A stretch of 64,000 nucleotides of DNA from assembly GCA_046327755.1 (NCBI GenBank), contig JAXLXW010000001.1, positions 62,001-126,000 on the forward strand. The letters run 5' to 3'. Positions 34,404-43,356 of the stretch are shown piece by piece. Below the pieces are notes generated by a model. It worked only from the letters and a program-made list of their open reading frames with translations. It had not been told where the DNA came from and did not search any database. The stretch comes from SCN-70-22 sp046327755. Lineage in GTDB: Bacteria; Gemmatimonadota; Gemmatimonadetes; Gemmatimonadales; Gemmatimonadaceae. The translations under genes were made by a program, and so were the position numbers. The stretch's first letter is position 1. The number at the start of each line of letters is the position of its first letter.

Positions 34404-34943
34404 CTACCAGCGCGACACCCGGTTCTCGCAGTAGTCGCGGATGCGGCGGCGCTCCCGCAACTCCTCCCAGCGCGTATCGATCCGGTCCCAGCGGTCGCGG
34501 TTCACGCGGCGCCACATGTCACGCTCGCATTCCCGGAAGGCTTCCCACTGGTAGCGGTTCCAGCGGCGCGCACGACGATCGAAGTCTCGCTGCTCGCGCT
34601 CCCACGCCCGCTGTTCGCGCTCCCAGGCCTTGTTGTCGCGGTTGCCCCGCCCCCACCCCCAGCCGATGCCGTTGTTGATGCGGCCTCGGTCGTACTCGTA
34701 CCGGTCATCGTCGCGGCGACGATCGCGGTCGGCGTTGCGATCCGACTTCCGGTCACGGCTCCGGTCCCAGTCCCAACGGTCGTCGCGCCCGCGTGAGCGA
34801 TCGCTGCGATCGCGGTCGACCTGCGCGTCGCGCGTGCGAGTGCGAACCTCCTCCTCACTCGGCAGGCGCGACTGGGCGACACTCACGCGCGGGGACAGGG
34901 CCAGGATCGACGTGGCCATCAGGGCAAACACGGTGTTGCGCAT
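34404..34943 (-). CDS. small secreted protein with Arg/Asp-rich low-complexity region
   Basis: 179 residues. GGAGG precedes the ATG at 34943 and a clear signal peptide follows (MRNTVFALMATSILALSPRVSVAQ). The mature part is dominated by alternating arginine and aspartate (DRDRSDRSRGRDDRWDWD) and a WEREQRAWEREQRDFDRRAR repeat, then a tryptophan-rich helical C-terminus (FRECERDMWRRVNRDRWDR) with two cysteines. No family is recognised. The strong alternating charge suggests a soluble or coiled extracytoplasmic protein, perhaps binding polymers or ions. It has its own terminator. Confidence 0.7.
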   Translation of the reverse strand: MRNTVFALMATSILALSPRVSVAQSRLPSEEEVRTRTRDAQVDRDRSDRSRGRDDRWDWDRSRDRKSDRNADRDRRRDDDRYEYDRGRINNGIGWGWGRGNRDNKAWEREQRAWEREQRDFDRRARRWNRYQWEAFRECERDMWRRVNRDRWDRIDTRWEELRERRRIRDYCENRVSRW

Positions 34944-35357
34944 GGTGCCTCCAGCGTGTGGGTCGTACGACCGGTATGGGTGCACGGAGCCGGTACGCGT
35001 CGCGCGCCGCTCCGGCACTCAAGGGGGCAGCTTCGGTGCCATCGGCCGAGAGCGGACGAGGTCGCGCATAAGTCGTTGGGGCGACGCACCGTGCGACGTT
35101 CACGGCTCGATCCTCGTCCCGCGCCGTGTCGCCTCCAGTGGACGATTCCCTGTCCTCGTACAGGAGAGGTTCCCTCCGAGGCCCATGCATAGGCGACGCG
35201 GCGTTCGCACGTGCCGGCGCGAATCCATGCGAGGACTGCACGGTCCTGTGGCGCGGGCGGCGACTCCCTGACATTGTTGACTCACGCACTCTGATAGATG
35301 ACGCCGGGCGGGGCGCGCATCATGTCTGCACGACTTCTCCGCCCAGGAGACCTAACG
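34944..35357. other. divergent spacer upstream of the second cysteine synthase gene
   Basis: These 414 bases have no credible gene. A weak promoter-like pair faces the cysteine synthase gene (TTGTTG at 35274-35279, TAGATG at 35295-35300, 15-base spacer). The AGGAGA ribosome-binding site lies just before the ATG, overlapping a CCTAACG word. I see no riboswitch-like structure. Confidence 0.4.
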
Positions 35358-36503
35358 ATGGCGTCGACCGTACCGCACCGCCCCGCACACAGCGCGCTGC
35401 GCGACCCCGTCTACGCGGAACGGCTGCGCTCCCTCGCGCTCCTCATCGGCAACACCCCCCTCCTCGCCCTCGACTTCACCTTTGGTGGCGAGTCGCGCAC
35501 GGTGTACGCCAAGCTCGAGTCGATGAACATGACGGGGAGCGTCAAGGACCGGATGGCGCTCCACATCCTGCGCGCCGCCGCCGATGAAGGGGCGCTCACG
35601 CCGGGCGCCCTGATCATCGAGGCCACCAGCGGCAACACCGGCATCTCCTTTTCGGCGTTAGGGCGCGCACTGGGCCATCCGGTCGCGATCTACATGCCCG
35701 ACTGGATGAGCAGCGAGCGCATCAACCTCATCCGCTCGTTCGGTGCCGACGTGCGCCTCGTCTCGCGCGCCGACGGCGGCTTCCTCGGCTCGATCGCACT
35801 CGCCGAGGGACACGCCGCCCGCACGCAGGGAGCATTCCTGCCGCGGCAGTTCGCCAACCAGGCCAACTGTGCGGCGCATGAAATCACCACGGGTCCCGAG
35901 CTGTGGTGGCAGCTCGCCCCGCTCGGCCTCGCCCCCGACGCCTTCGTTGCCGGCGTAGGGACGGGCGGTACGATCATGGGAACCGGGCGCTACCTGCGCA
36001 GCAACGACCGCTCGGTCGCGCTCTACCCCGTGGAGCCGGAGAACTCGCCCACGCTCTCCACAGGGCACAAGGTGGGGCACCATCGCATCCAGGGGATCTC
36101 GGACGAATTCATCCCCGCGATCGTCGACCTCGACTACCTCGACGACCCCATCGCCATCGACGACGGCGACGCGATCATCATGGCGCAGAAGCTGGCACAG
36201 GAAGTCGGGCTCGCCGTCGGGATATCGTCAGGTGCCAATCTCCTCGCCTGCATCGTCGCGCAAGAGCGGTTGGGGCGCGACGCGGTCGTCTGCACGGTCT
36301 TTTCCGACAGCAACAAGAAGTACCTGTCGACGGACCTGATGCGAGAGGAGCCGGTGCGCTCCGATCACCTCTCGCGTCACGTGAAGGTGCAAGGGTTCCG
36401 CGTGATCTCCCGCGCCTGCGCGCTGTGCAATCACGCCTCCGACGCGCTCATCGAGCCGGACGAGTCCACACCCGCTTCGTCGGAAGCGCCTCCCGGTCAA
36501 TGA
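35358..36503 (+). CDS. second PLP-dependent cysteine synthase-family protein
   Basis: 381 residues; AGGAGA precedes the ATG at 35358. The PLP lysine is K63 in TGSVKDRM, the loop is TSGNTGISFS, and GVGTGGTIMGTGRYL is the cofactor cradle. It lacks a C-terminal CBS pair, so it is not a CBS-type synthase. The C-terminus has an unusual tail (ISRACALCNHASDALIEPDE) with a CxxC. It may be a cysteine synthase with another sulfur donor or beta-replacement substrate. Its last 56 bases overlap the 3' end of the convergent amidohydrolase gene. Confidence 0.85.
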   Translation: MASTVPHRPAHSALRDPVYAERLRSLALLIGNTPLLALDFTFGGESRTVYAKLESMNMTGSVKDRMALHILRAAADEGALTPGALIIEATSGNTGISFSALGRALGHPVAIYMPDWMSSERINLIRSFGADVRLVSRADGGFLGSIALAEGHAARTQGAFLPRQFANQANCAAHEITTGPELWWQLAPLGLAPDAFVAGVGTGGTIMGTGRYLRSNDRSVALYPVEPENSPTLSTGHKVGHHRIQGISDEFIPAIVDLDYLDDPIAIDDGDAIIMAQKLAQEVGLAVGISSGANLLACIVAQERLGRDAVVCTVFSDSNKKYLSTDLMREEPVRSDHLSRHVKVQGFRVISRACALCNHASDALIEPDESTPASSEAPPGQ

Positions 36504-37980
36504 TCGCCCCGCGCGCCACGACCGTGTCGAGGCGCCGGATGTTCTTGATGTCCGCAAGCGGGTCGGCCGACAGCACCAGCAAGTCGGCCGACTTTCCGTT
36601 TTCCAGCGTCCCGTACTCGGCCAGCGCCTTGCTCGCCAGGGCGCCGTTGTGCGTCGCCGCGACGATCGCCTCCATCGGCGTCATCCCCAACTCGACGAGC
36701 CCTTCGATCGCGGCGATCGACCCGCTCCCCGGGTCCTGCCACGCCGGCTTGGGGTCGCGACGAAACTCCGGGGCCAATCCCAGGTAGTTGTCCGTCGCGA
36801 TCGTCGTCACGCATCCCGCCTTGATGAGCTTCTGCGCGTTCGCGCGCCGGATGGCCATCCCGAGATCGCCGAGGTCGCGGCGCTTCTCGGCTTCCGTCTT
36901 CTCCCGCTGCACCGTGCCCCTGGCGCGCGCCGAGTCCACGCGTGCCTGACGAGTCGAGTCGTCACGACGCCGCTTGGTGTCGTACTCCTTCCACGGCGCG
37001 CCGGTCATCGTGTTCACGAGCATCGCGCAGACCACCTTGCGATCGACGAACTCTCGCACGATCTCGTCGGACATCGGGACGTCCAACACCTCCGGGTGCT
37101 GCACGAGATCGACGCCGGCGCGCAGCGAGATCAGGAGCCCCTCGGGGGTGGTCGAGTGCGTCTCGGCGACGAGGCCGCGCTTGTGCACCTCTTCCACGAT
37201 GGCGCGCTGCGCCCGCTCGCTGAAGCCAATGAAGACTGGAAAGCCGAAGTGCGACGTCCCGCCGAACTTGAGGAAGTTGACCCCCTTGTCGAGGTAGCGA
37301 TTGATCGCCGCGCGCAGCGAGTCGGGCTCGAGATTCACGAGCTCCTCTCCCGCCCCCTGCGCAATCGCGTCGTTCATCTGCTCCTGGAAGAGCGACAGGT
37401 TCTCCTGTGGACGCCCCGTGAAGGAGAACGAGAAGGGCCCCCCCCACCCCACGATGTTCCCCGCCACATACATCCGCGGCCCCGGGACGTCGCCGCGGTT
37501 GATCGCGTCGCGCGCCGCAATGAGTGGCGCCAGCATTCCGTACGAGTCGCGCACCGTGGTGACGCCGACCTTGAGGTGGTTCTGCGCCGCCTCGATCGCC
37601 ACGTCGGCAAAGCGATCCTGGTAGCGGGCAAAGTTCTCCAGCCCGCTGTAGATCGAGGCATGGATGTTGGAATCGACGAAGCCGGGGGTGATCCACTTCC
37701 CCGCCGCATCGATCACGCGCGCCCCGCGGGGAATCGGCGTGCTCGCCCGCGTCCCCACCGCACCGATGCGCGATCCGCTGACCACGACGACACCGTCGGC
37801 GATCGGCGCGCGCCCCGTGCCGTCGATGACGGTGGCGCCGACAAAGGCGAGGAGCGTATCGGGGCGAGCCGGCCGCCCGCCGCGCCCCTGCGCGCCTAAC
37901 GCCGCCGCGACGAGCGGGAGGAATGCCGCCACCATCAGGTGGCGAACGGGAACCGCAAGCGTGAGCCGTGCACGATTCAT
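36448..37980 (-). CDS. secreted M38-type amidohydrolase (imidazolonepropionase/prolidase-like)
   Basis: 510 residues with an N-terminal signal (VPVRHLMVAAFLPLVAAALGAQ). The amidohydrolase frame is clear: VGATVIDGTGRAPI, ITPGFVDSNIH, the lysine region VNFLKFGGTSHFG, histidines in VAETHSTT and LVQHPEV, the aspartate in TIATDNYLG, and the C-terminal LENGKSADLLVLSADPLADI. The usual first metal motif HxH reads NIH (N105, H107), so one canonical ligand is replaced. It may hydrolyse dipeptides or cyclic amides outside the cell. It is divergent from the peptide-scavenging operon. Confidence 0.82.
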   Translation of the reverse strand: MNRARLTLAVPVRHLMVAAFLPLVAAALGAQGRGGRPARPDTLLAFVGATVIDGTGRAPIADGVVVVSGSRIGAVGTRASTPIPRGARVIDAAGKWITPGFVDSNIHASIYSGLENFARYQDRFADVAIEAAQNHLKVGVTTVRDSYGMLAPLIAARDAINRGDVPGPRMYVAGNIVGWGGPFSFSFTGRPQENLSLFQEQMNDAIAQGAGEELVNLEPDSLRAAINRYLDKGVNFLKFGGTSHFGFPVFIGFSERAQRAIVEEVHKRGLVAETHSTTPEGLLISLRAGVDLVQHPEVLDVPMSDEIVREFVDRKVVCAMLVNTMTGAPWKEYDTKRRRDDSTRQARVDSARARGTVQREKTEAEKRRDLGDLGMAIRRANAQKLIKAGCVTTIATDNYLGLAPEFRRDPKPAWQDPGSGSIAAIEGLVELGMTPMEAIVAATHNGALASKALAEYGTLENGKSADLLVLSADPLADIKNIRRLDTVVARGAIIDREALPTKRVWTRPAR

Positions 37981-38044
37981 GAGGCGCGGTGCGAAGGTTT
38001 CGCGAGAACATGCCCCCCACGAATCCCGTCCACAACCCGCGCCC

Positions 38045-38073
38045 TTGACAGGAAAGACGCAGGAGCGGCAATT
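38045..38073 (+). promoter_or_regulatory. possible promoter of the peptide-scavenging operon
   Basis: A consensus TTGACA (38045-38050) is followed after 17 bases by GCAATT (38068-38073), within an AT-richer patch. It lies about 85 bases upstream of the start of the M28-like gene. The -10 match is weak. Confidence 0.35.
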
Positions 38074-38158
38074 GCCTGACTGGGCACGCACGCGCGCCCC
38101 CCGCGCCGTCGCCCCCCGACCTCCCGTCTCCCGTCCCCCGTCTCCCGTCCCGCCTTTC

Positions 38159-39904
38159 GTGTCCCTCTCCGCCGAGCAGTCTGCCGCCACCGCCGCCGTC
38201 ACCCTCGACGAGCCCTGGGCCCTCATCGAGCGCTTCACGACGCTCAAGCGCGAGCATCCGGACGACGTGAACACCGCCGCCGAGGAGATCGTCGGTCGCC
38301 TAACGCGACTCGGCGTCCCGGTCGAGGTGCATCGTCCCACGCTCTTCCTCTCGCTTCCGGGATCGGCTCGCGTCGCCGTGGGCGCGCAGGGCTTCCGCGC
38401 CAAGCCGATGGCGATGTCGGTCCCCTATCCGGAGGGGGTCACCGCCCCGCTCGCGTACGTGCCGGCGCGCTACGCCCGTAACGCGGACGAGATGTTCACC
38501 AAGGGGTTCGTGAGCGACACCGAGGTCGACCTGCGCGGCAAGATCGTCCTCAGCGAGGGGTTCGGGATGCCGGGCAAGGTGGCGTACTTCCAGGAGCGCG
38601 GCGCGATCGGGATGATCGCCGTGAACCCGGGGCACAACCCACACTGGGGGATCTGCACCACCGTTTGGGGGACGCCCGACCTTCGCGACCTCCCGCGCAA
38701 GCCGAAGATGGCGGTCGTCGCCGTCAACAACCCCGATGGACAGGCCCTCATCGAGATGGCCAAGGCGGGCGCCAGCGTCACGCTCACCAGCAACGTCACC
38801 GAAGGGTGGTGGGAGTCGCCGATCCCCGTCGTCACGATTCCTGGGACGGACGAGCCGGAGAACTTCGTCCTCCTCCATGGGCACTACGATTCGTGGGACT
38901 ACGGCATCGGCGACAACGCCGTCGGCGATGCCACGCTCCTCGAGATCGCGCGCGTCCTCTGGGAACAGCGCGCCTCGCTCAAGCGCAGCGTGAAGATCGC
39001 ATGGTGGCCCGGGCACTCCACCGGCCGCTATGCCGGGAGCACCTGGTTTGCCGACCACTTCGCCATCGAGCTGTACGAGCACTGCATCGCGCAGGTGAAC
39101 TGCGACTCGCCGGGGTGCCGCTGGGCCACCGAGTACAAGGACATCTCGTGGATGGACGAGACCGAGGCCTTCTGCCAGGGGGTCATCCGTGACATCACCG
39201 GGCAGGAATCGCAGGGCGAGCGTCCGCACCAGGCGGGCGACTACTCGTTCAACAACATCGGGATCTCGTCGTTCTTCATGCTCCTCTCGACCATGAAGGA
39301 CTCGCACCGCGAGGAACTCGGCTACTACGCCGTCGGCGGATGCGGCGCCAACATCGCGTGGCACACCGAGGAAGACCTGATCCACATCGCCGACCGCGAC
39401 ATCCTGCTCAAGGACATCAAGATCTACCTCGCGTCGGTCATGGGAGTCGCCAACGCGACCATCGCGCCCTTCAACTTCCGCAAGACGCTGGCGACGATCT
39501 CGGCCACCCTGGACAAGTACCAGGCGCCGGTGAACGGGATCTACGATTTCGCCCGGGCCCGTGCTGCGGTCGCCGAACTCGACGCAACGCTCGAGACGTT
39601 AGGCATTGCCGCGTGCAAGGCCGCTGCGGGACGCGTCACCGATCCCGCGGTTCGCAGGATCAACCGCGCCATCCGGCGCCTCGCCCGCCTGATGGTTCCC
39701 GTGAACTACACCCGCGGCCCCGAGTTCTTCCACGATCCCGCCGAGACCACCCCGGCGCTCCCCGACCTTTCGCCGGCACTGAATGCGGCCTCGATGACGC
39801 CGTGGGAGCAGGGCTTCCTGCGCACGCAGCTCCTGCGCGGCGAGAACCGCCTGGTGGCCGCGTTGCGCGACGCGCGCCGCGAGGTCGAGGAGGCGATGGC
39901 GTGA
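38159..39904 (+). CDS. M28-family peptidase-like protein with altered active site
   Basis: 581 residues. The GTG at 38159 is the best start; it follows a CCCGTCT-type tract without a clear ribosome-binding site, so the start is uncertain. There is no signal peptide. A PA-like insert lies around VAYFQERGAIGMIAVNPGHN. Metal-site residues H242 and D244 (HGHYDSWD), D252 (GIGDNAVGD), a later aspartate (VNCDSPG) and a C-terminal histidine (AWHTEEDL) fit M28. The position of the catalytic Glu-Glu pair instead reads H286-S287 (WPGHSTGRYAGS). It leads an operon with a peptide-binding lipoprotein (GTGA overlap), two permeases and an amidase. Confidence 0.8.
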   Translation: MSLSAEQSAATAAVTLDEPWALIERFTTLKREHPDDVNTAAEEIVGRLTRLGVPVEVHRPTLFLSLPGSARVAVGAQGFRAKPMAMSVPYPEGVTAPLAYVPARYARNADEMFTKGFVSDTEVDLRGKIVLSEGFGMPGKVAYFQERGAIGMIAVNPGHNPHWGICTTVWGTPDLRDLPRKPKMAVVAVNNPDGQALIEMAKAGASVTLTSNVTEGWWESPIPVVTIPGTDEPENFVLLHGHYDSWDYGIGDNAVGDATLLEIARVLWEQRASLKRSVKIAWWPGHSTGRYAGSTWFADHFAIELYEHCIAQVNCDSPGCRWATEYKDISWMDETEAFCQGVIRDITGQESQGERPHQAGDYSFNNIGISSFFMLLSTMKDSHREELGYYAVGGCGANIAWHTEEDLIHIADRDILLKDIKIYLASVMGVANATIAPFNFRKTLATISATLDKYQAPVNGIYDFARARAAVAELDATLETLGIAACKAAAGRVTDPAVRRINRAIRRLARLMVPVNYTRGPEFFHDPAETTPALPDLSPALNAASMTPWEQGFLRTQLLRGENRLVAALRDARREVEEAMA

Positions 39905-41541
39905 TCGTCGCACCGACGCTCGCCCGCACGACGCGTATCGCGCACACGACGCGTATCGCGCGCCTCGCACTGGGCGCGCTCGCCGCGCTCGTCCTCACGA
40001 GCGCGTGCGGCGGCGGCTCGGACGAGCGTGACGAGCGTGCGAGTGCAGCGAGCAGCGGCGGCACCCTGCGGATCCCCATCATCAACGACCCGATCCTCGA
40101 CCCGGTCATCGCGCCGGACATCGGATCGGTGATGGTGAACAAGGTCATCTTCCCGGGGCTCGTGCGCCCGGACGAAGACCTGCGCCCGACACCCGACCTC
40201 GCGCTCAGCTGGAGCACGAGCGACGACGGACTTTCCACGACGTTCAAGCTGCGCCCCGGCGTCACCTGGCACGACGGCAAGCCGTTCACCGCCGAGGACG
40301 TGAAGTTCACCTTCGACCAGATCCTCGACCTGTCGTCGGGCTCGCGGCTGCGCTCGGACTTCGCCGCACTCTCGGGCGTGGTGGTCGACGATTCGCTCAC
40401 CGTCACCTTCCGCTTCAAGGCGCCCTTCGCTCCCTTCCTCACGCTGCTGGGCTACAACGCCGGCATTCTCCCAAAGCACCTGTTGCAGGGGAAGCCGCTG
40501 AGCGCGTCCACCGACTTCAACCGGCGCCACCCGGTGGGGACCGGGCCGTTCAAGGTCGAGAACATTACCCCGGGCGCCTCGATCACGATGGTGCGCAACC
40601 CGTCGTACTACGGCGAAGCCCCCAGGCTCGATCGCATCGTCTTCAAGGTCGTCCCCGACCTCAACGCGCAGGTGGCGCAGCTGCGGGCCCGTGAGCTCGA
40701 CATCATCACGCTGGAGCCGGCCAACCTGGCCAGCGTGCAGGGCGTGCGCGGCGTCGACGTGTTGCAGGTGCCGGTGGTGCAGCACTACTACGTCGGCTTC
40801 AACGTCGCGCGGCCGCACTTCAGGTCCCCGCAGCTGCGCCGGGCGCTGGCGATGTCGGTCAATCGTGATGCGATCATCAAGGGGGTGCTGCGCGGTTACG
40901 GCGACCTGGCGCGCGGGACGATCCCGGTCGCGCTCAAGGACTATTTCAGCGACTCGGTGGCCCCGCTCCCCTTCAATCCCGACTCGGCGACTGCGCTCTT
41001 TGCAGCTGCCGGTTGGCACCGTGGCGCCGACGGCATGCTGCGCGACGCCTCCGGGGCCCCGTTCAAGTTCGAGTTGCTCCTGGACAAGGGAAACCCCACG
41101 CGCGAGCAGACCGCGCTCGCCGTGCAGCAGGACCTCCGCAAGGCGGGGATCGACGTCACGTTGCGCACGATGGAGTTCGCCGCACTCGTGCGCGATCGCA
41201 TCCTCCCGGGCAACTTCGACGCGATCCTCACCTGGTGGACCACCCCGCCCGACCCGGACCAGTACGCCTTCTATCACACGGGACAGGACAACAACAACGT
41301 CCACTGGTCCAACCACCGCGCCGACTCGCTCCTCGCCCTCGGACGCTCGACGCTCGACACCGCGGCGCGACGCAACGTCTACCACGAGTTCCAGTCGCTC
41401 GAGACCAGCGATCCCCCGGTGCTCGTCCTCTTCTATCCGCGCGAGATCCAGGCGGTCTCCTCCCGACTGCAGGGACTCCCGACGCTCGGCATTCGCGACG
41501 CGCTGCGCCACAGCGAGCGCTTCGCGATGCGCGCCCAGTAG
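39901..41541 (+). CDS. oligopeptide/dipeptide ABC transporter substrate-binding lipoprotein
   Basis: 546 residues of SBP family 5. A GTG start overlaps the M28-like stop. The N-terminus contains an 18-bp tandem duplication (39928-39963) that encodes TTRIAH-TTRIAR, before a lipoprotein signal ending in TSACGG. Family motifs include LRPGVTWHDGKPFTAEDVKF, VGTGPFKVENI and RRALAMSVNRDAII. It should bind short peptides and deliver them to the adjacent permeases. DppA, OppA or a nickel/glutathione-type binder cannot be separated by eye. Confidence 0.9.
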   Translation: MIVAPTLARTTRIAHTTRIARLALGALAALVLTSACGGGSDERDERASAASSGGTLRIPIINDPILDPVIAPDIGSVMVNKVIFPGLVRPDEDLRPTPDLALSWSTSDDGLSTTFKLRPGVTWHDGKPFTAEDVKFTFDQILDLSSGSRLRSDFAALSGVVVDDSLTVTFRFKAPFAPFLTLLGYNAGILPKHLLQGKPLSASTDFNRRHPVGTGPFKVENITPGASITMVRNPSYYGEAPRLDRIVFKVVPDLNAQVAQLRARELDIITLEPANLASVQGVRGVDVLQVPVVQHYYVGFNVARPHFRSPQLRRALAMSVNRDAIIKGVLRGYGDLARGTIPVALKDYFSDSVAPLPFNPDSATALFAAAGWHRGADGMLRDASGAPFKFELLLDKGNPTREQTALAVQQDLRKAGIDVTLRTMEFAALVRDRILPGNFDAILTWWTTPPDPDQYAFYHTGQDNNNVHWSNHRADSLLALGRSTLDTAARRNVYHEFQSLETSDPPVLVLFYPREIQAVSSRLQGLPTLGIRDALRHSERFAMRAQ

Positions 41542-41550
41542 CGCGGGGCG

Positions 41551-42501
41551 ATGGTCGCGTTCCTCCTGCGACGCGTCGCGCACGCGCTCCTCGTCCTGTT
41601 CGTCGTGGCCACGGTCACGTTCGGCATCGTGCACGCCGCGCCGGGGGGGCCATCGCTCCTCGCCGACCCCAAACTGAGCGTTGCAGAGCGCGCGGCCATC
41701 GCGGCGCGGCTCGGCGTCGACCGCCCCCTCCCCGAGCAGTACCTCCGCTGGCTCGGCGCGCTGGCCCGCGGAGACCTCGGCAACTCGTTCCTGTACGAGA
41801 CCAGCACGCTCTCCACCATCGGTGATCGGCTCCCCAACACGCTCCTGCTGGCGGGGACGGCGCTCCTCGTCACGCTGCTCGTGGCCGTTCCGGTCGCCGC
41901 CGCCAGCGCCGCGCGCCCCGGGGGATGGATCGATCGCGCGGGCGGAGCCTTCGCGATGGGGGCCATCTCCATCCCGGTCTTCTGGCTGGGGATCGTCGGG
42001 ATCCTCGTCTTTGCCGTGCACTGGCGCCTCCTCCCCGCCGGCGGCGCCGAGACGGTCGGCGGCGACGGCTCGATCGCCGACCGCCTGCGCCACCTGGTCC
42101 TCCCCACGCTCGTCCTCGCGGCGGCCGGCACCGCAGAACTGATGCGCTACACGCGCGCCAGCGCCGAGCGCCAGCTCGCGCGCCCCTTCGTGCGCACCGC
42201 GCGGGCCAAGGGAGTCGGCGAGCGCGCCGTGCGCTGGCGCCACGCGATGCGCAACGCCCTCATCCCCGTGGTGACGGTGCTCGGGTTGCAGCTGCCCAGG
42301 CTCGTCGGCGGGGCTGCCATCACCGAGACCGTCTTCGCGTGGCCGGGGATGGGACGCCTGGGGATCGAGGCGGCCCTGGCGCGAGACTATCCGCTCGTCA
42401 TGGCCATCACGCTCGTCGTCTCCGGCGGGGTGCTCCTCGCCTCGCTCCTGGTCGACCTCGCGTACCTCGTGCTCGACCCTCGCATCCGGCTGGAGTCGTA
42501 G
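41551..42501 (+). CDS. peptide ABC transporter permease, DppB/OppB type
   Basis: 316 residues. The N-terminal FLLRRVAHALLVLFVVATVTF helix and APGGP motif are standard for DppB. Six transmembrane helices are expected; the cytoplasmic coupling loop is in the region RWRHAMRNALIPVVTVLG, followed by GGAAITETVFAWPGMGRL. It starts 9 bases after the binding-protein stop and pairs with the DppC-type permease. Confidence 0.93.
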   Translation: MVAFLLRRVAHALLVLFVVATVTFGIVHAAPGGPSLLADPKLSVAERAAIAARLGVDRPLPEQYLRWLGALARGDLGNSFLYETSTLSTIGDRLPNTLLLAGTALLVTLLVAVPVAAASAARPGGWIDRAGGAFAMGAISIPVFWLGIVGILVFAVHWRLLPAGGAETVGGDGSIADRLRHLVLPTLVLAAAGTAELMRYTRASAERQLARPFVRTARAKGVGERAVRWRHAMRNALIPVVTVLGLQLPRLVGGAAITETVFAWPGMGRLGIEAALARDYPLVMAITLVVSGGVLLASLLVDLAYLVLDPRIRLES

Positions 42502-42532
42502 CGGTGCCGCCGACCCTCGCCATGGTGCAGCC

Positions 42533-43336
42533 ATGACGCCGCGTCGCCGTGTGCAGCTGACGGCAGCCGTCATCGCGCTCCTCGTCCTCGCGGCGCTGGC
42601 CGGTCCGCTCGTCTATCGCGTCGATCCCGATGCGCTCGACTTCGCCGGTGCCGCGGCTCCGCCAGGCGCCGGCCATCCGCTGGGAACCGACGAAAGCGGG
42701 CGTGACGTGCTGGCGCGCCTCCTGGTCGGGGCGCGCGTTTCGCTCGCCGCCGGCGCGGCGGCCATGCTCCTCTCCGTCGCACTCGGAACCCTCGTCGGCG
42801 CCGTCGCGGCCATGTCGGGGCCACGCACCGACAGCTTCCTCATGCGCCTCACCGACGCGGCGCTGGCCATCCCCGCCATCTTCGTCGTCATCACCGTCCT
42901 CACGTTCGTCGGGCCATCGGTCGCCACGCTGGTCATCGCGATCGGCGTCACGTCGTGGATGGGGCTCGCGCGCCTGGTGCGTGGCGAGCTGCTCGCCCTC
43001 AAGCACCAGGACTTCGTCGAGGCCGCGGAGGCGCTGGGCGAGCGCCCCGTGCGCCGCTTCGTGCGCCACCTCCTCCCGCACCTGTGGCCCACCATCCTGG
43101 TCAACGCGACGTTAGGCATGGGGAGCGCCCTGCTCACCGAGTCGGCGCTGTCCTTCCTCGGGCTCGGCGTGCAGCCGCCCGCCGCCAGCTGGGGGAACAT
43201 GCTCAGCGGAGCCCAGACCTCGATGTTCAGCGCGCCGTGGCTCGCCGTCATGCCGGGACTCCTCATCCTCCTGGCGGTGGCGTCCATCAACCTCCTGGGC
43301 GACGCCCTGCGCGACGTCCTCCACGCCGGCGAGTGA
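42533..43336 (+). CDS. peptide ABC transporter permease, DppC/OppC type
   Basis: 267 residues, six predicted helices. Family features include HPLGTDESGRDVLARLLVGAR, EAAEALGERPVRRFVRHLLP as coupling segment, and the C-terminal SFLGLGVQPPAASWGNML. It forms the membrane channel with the DppB-type subunit. No DppD/DppF ATPase gene follows in the operon or elsewhere in the window, so the ATPases must be encoded elsewhere. Confidence 0.93.
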   Translation: MTPRRRVQLTAAVIALLVLAALAGPLVYRVDPDALDFAGAAAPPGAGHPLGTDESGRDVLARLLVGARVSLAAGAAAMLLSVALGTLVGAVAAMSGPRTDSFLMRLTDAALAIPAIFVVITVLTFVGPSVATLVIAIGVTSWMGLARLVRGELLALKHQDFVEAAEALGERPVRRFVRHLLPHLWPTILVNATLGMGSALLTESALSFLGLGVQPPAASWGNMLSGAQTSMFSAPWLAVMPGLLILLAVASINLLGDALRDVLHAGE

Positions 43337-43356
43337 GCCGGAGCGACCGGTCCATC

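Noticed and set aside
39706..42573. A 955-codon minus-strand frame across the ABC permease genes
   Set aside because: It is a shadow of the peptide-operon genes; the composition is shadow-like and there is no domain motif.
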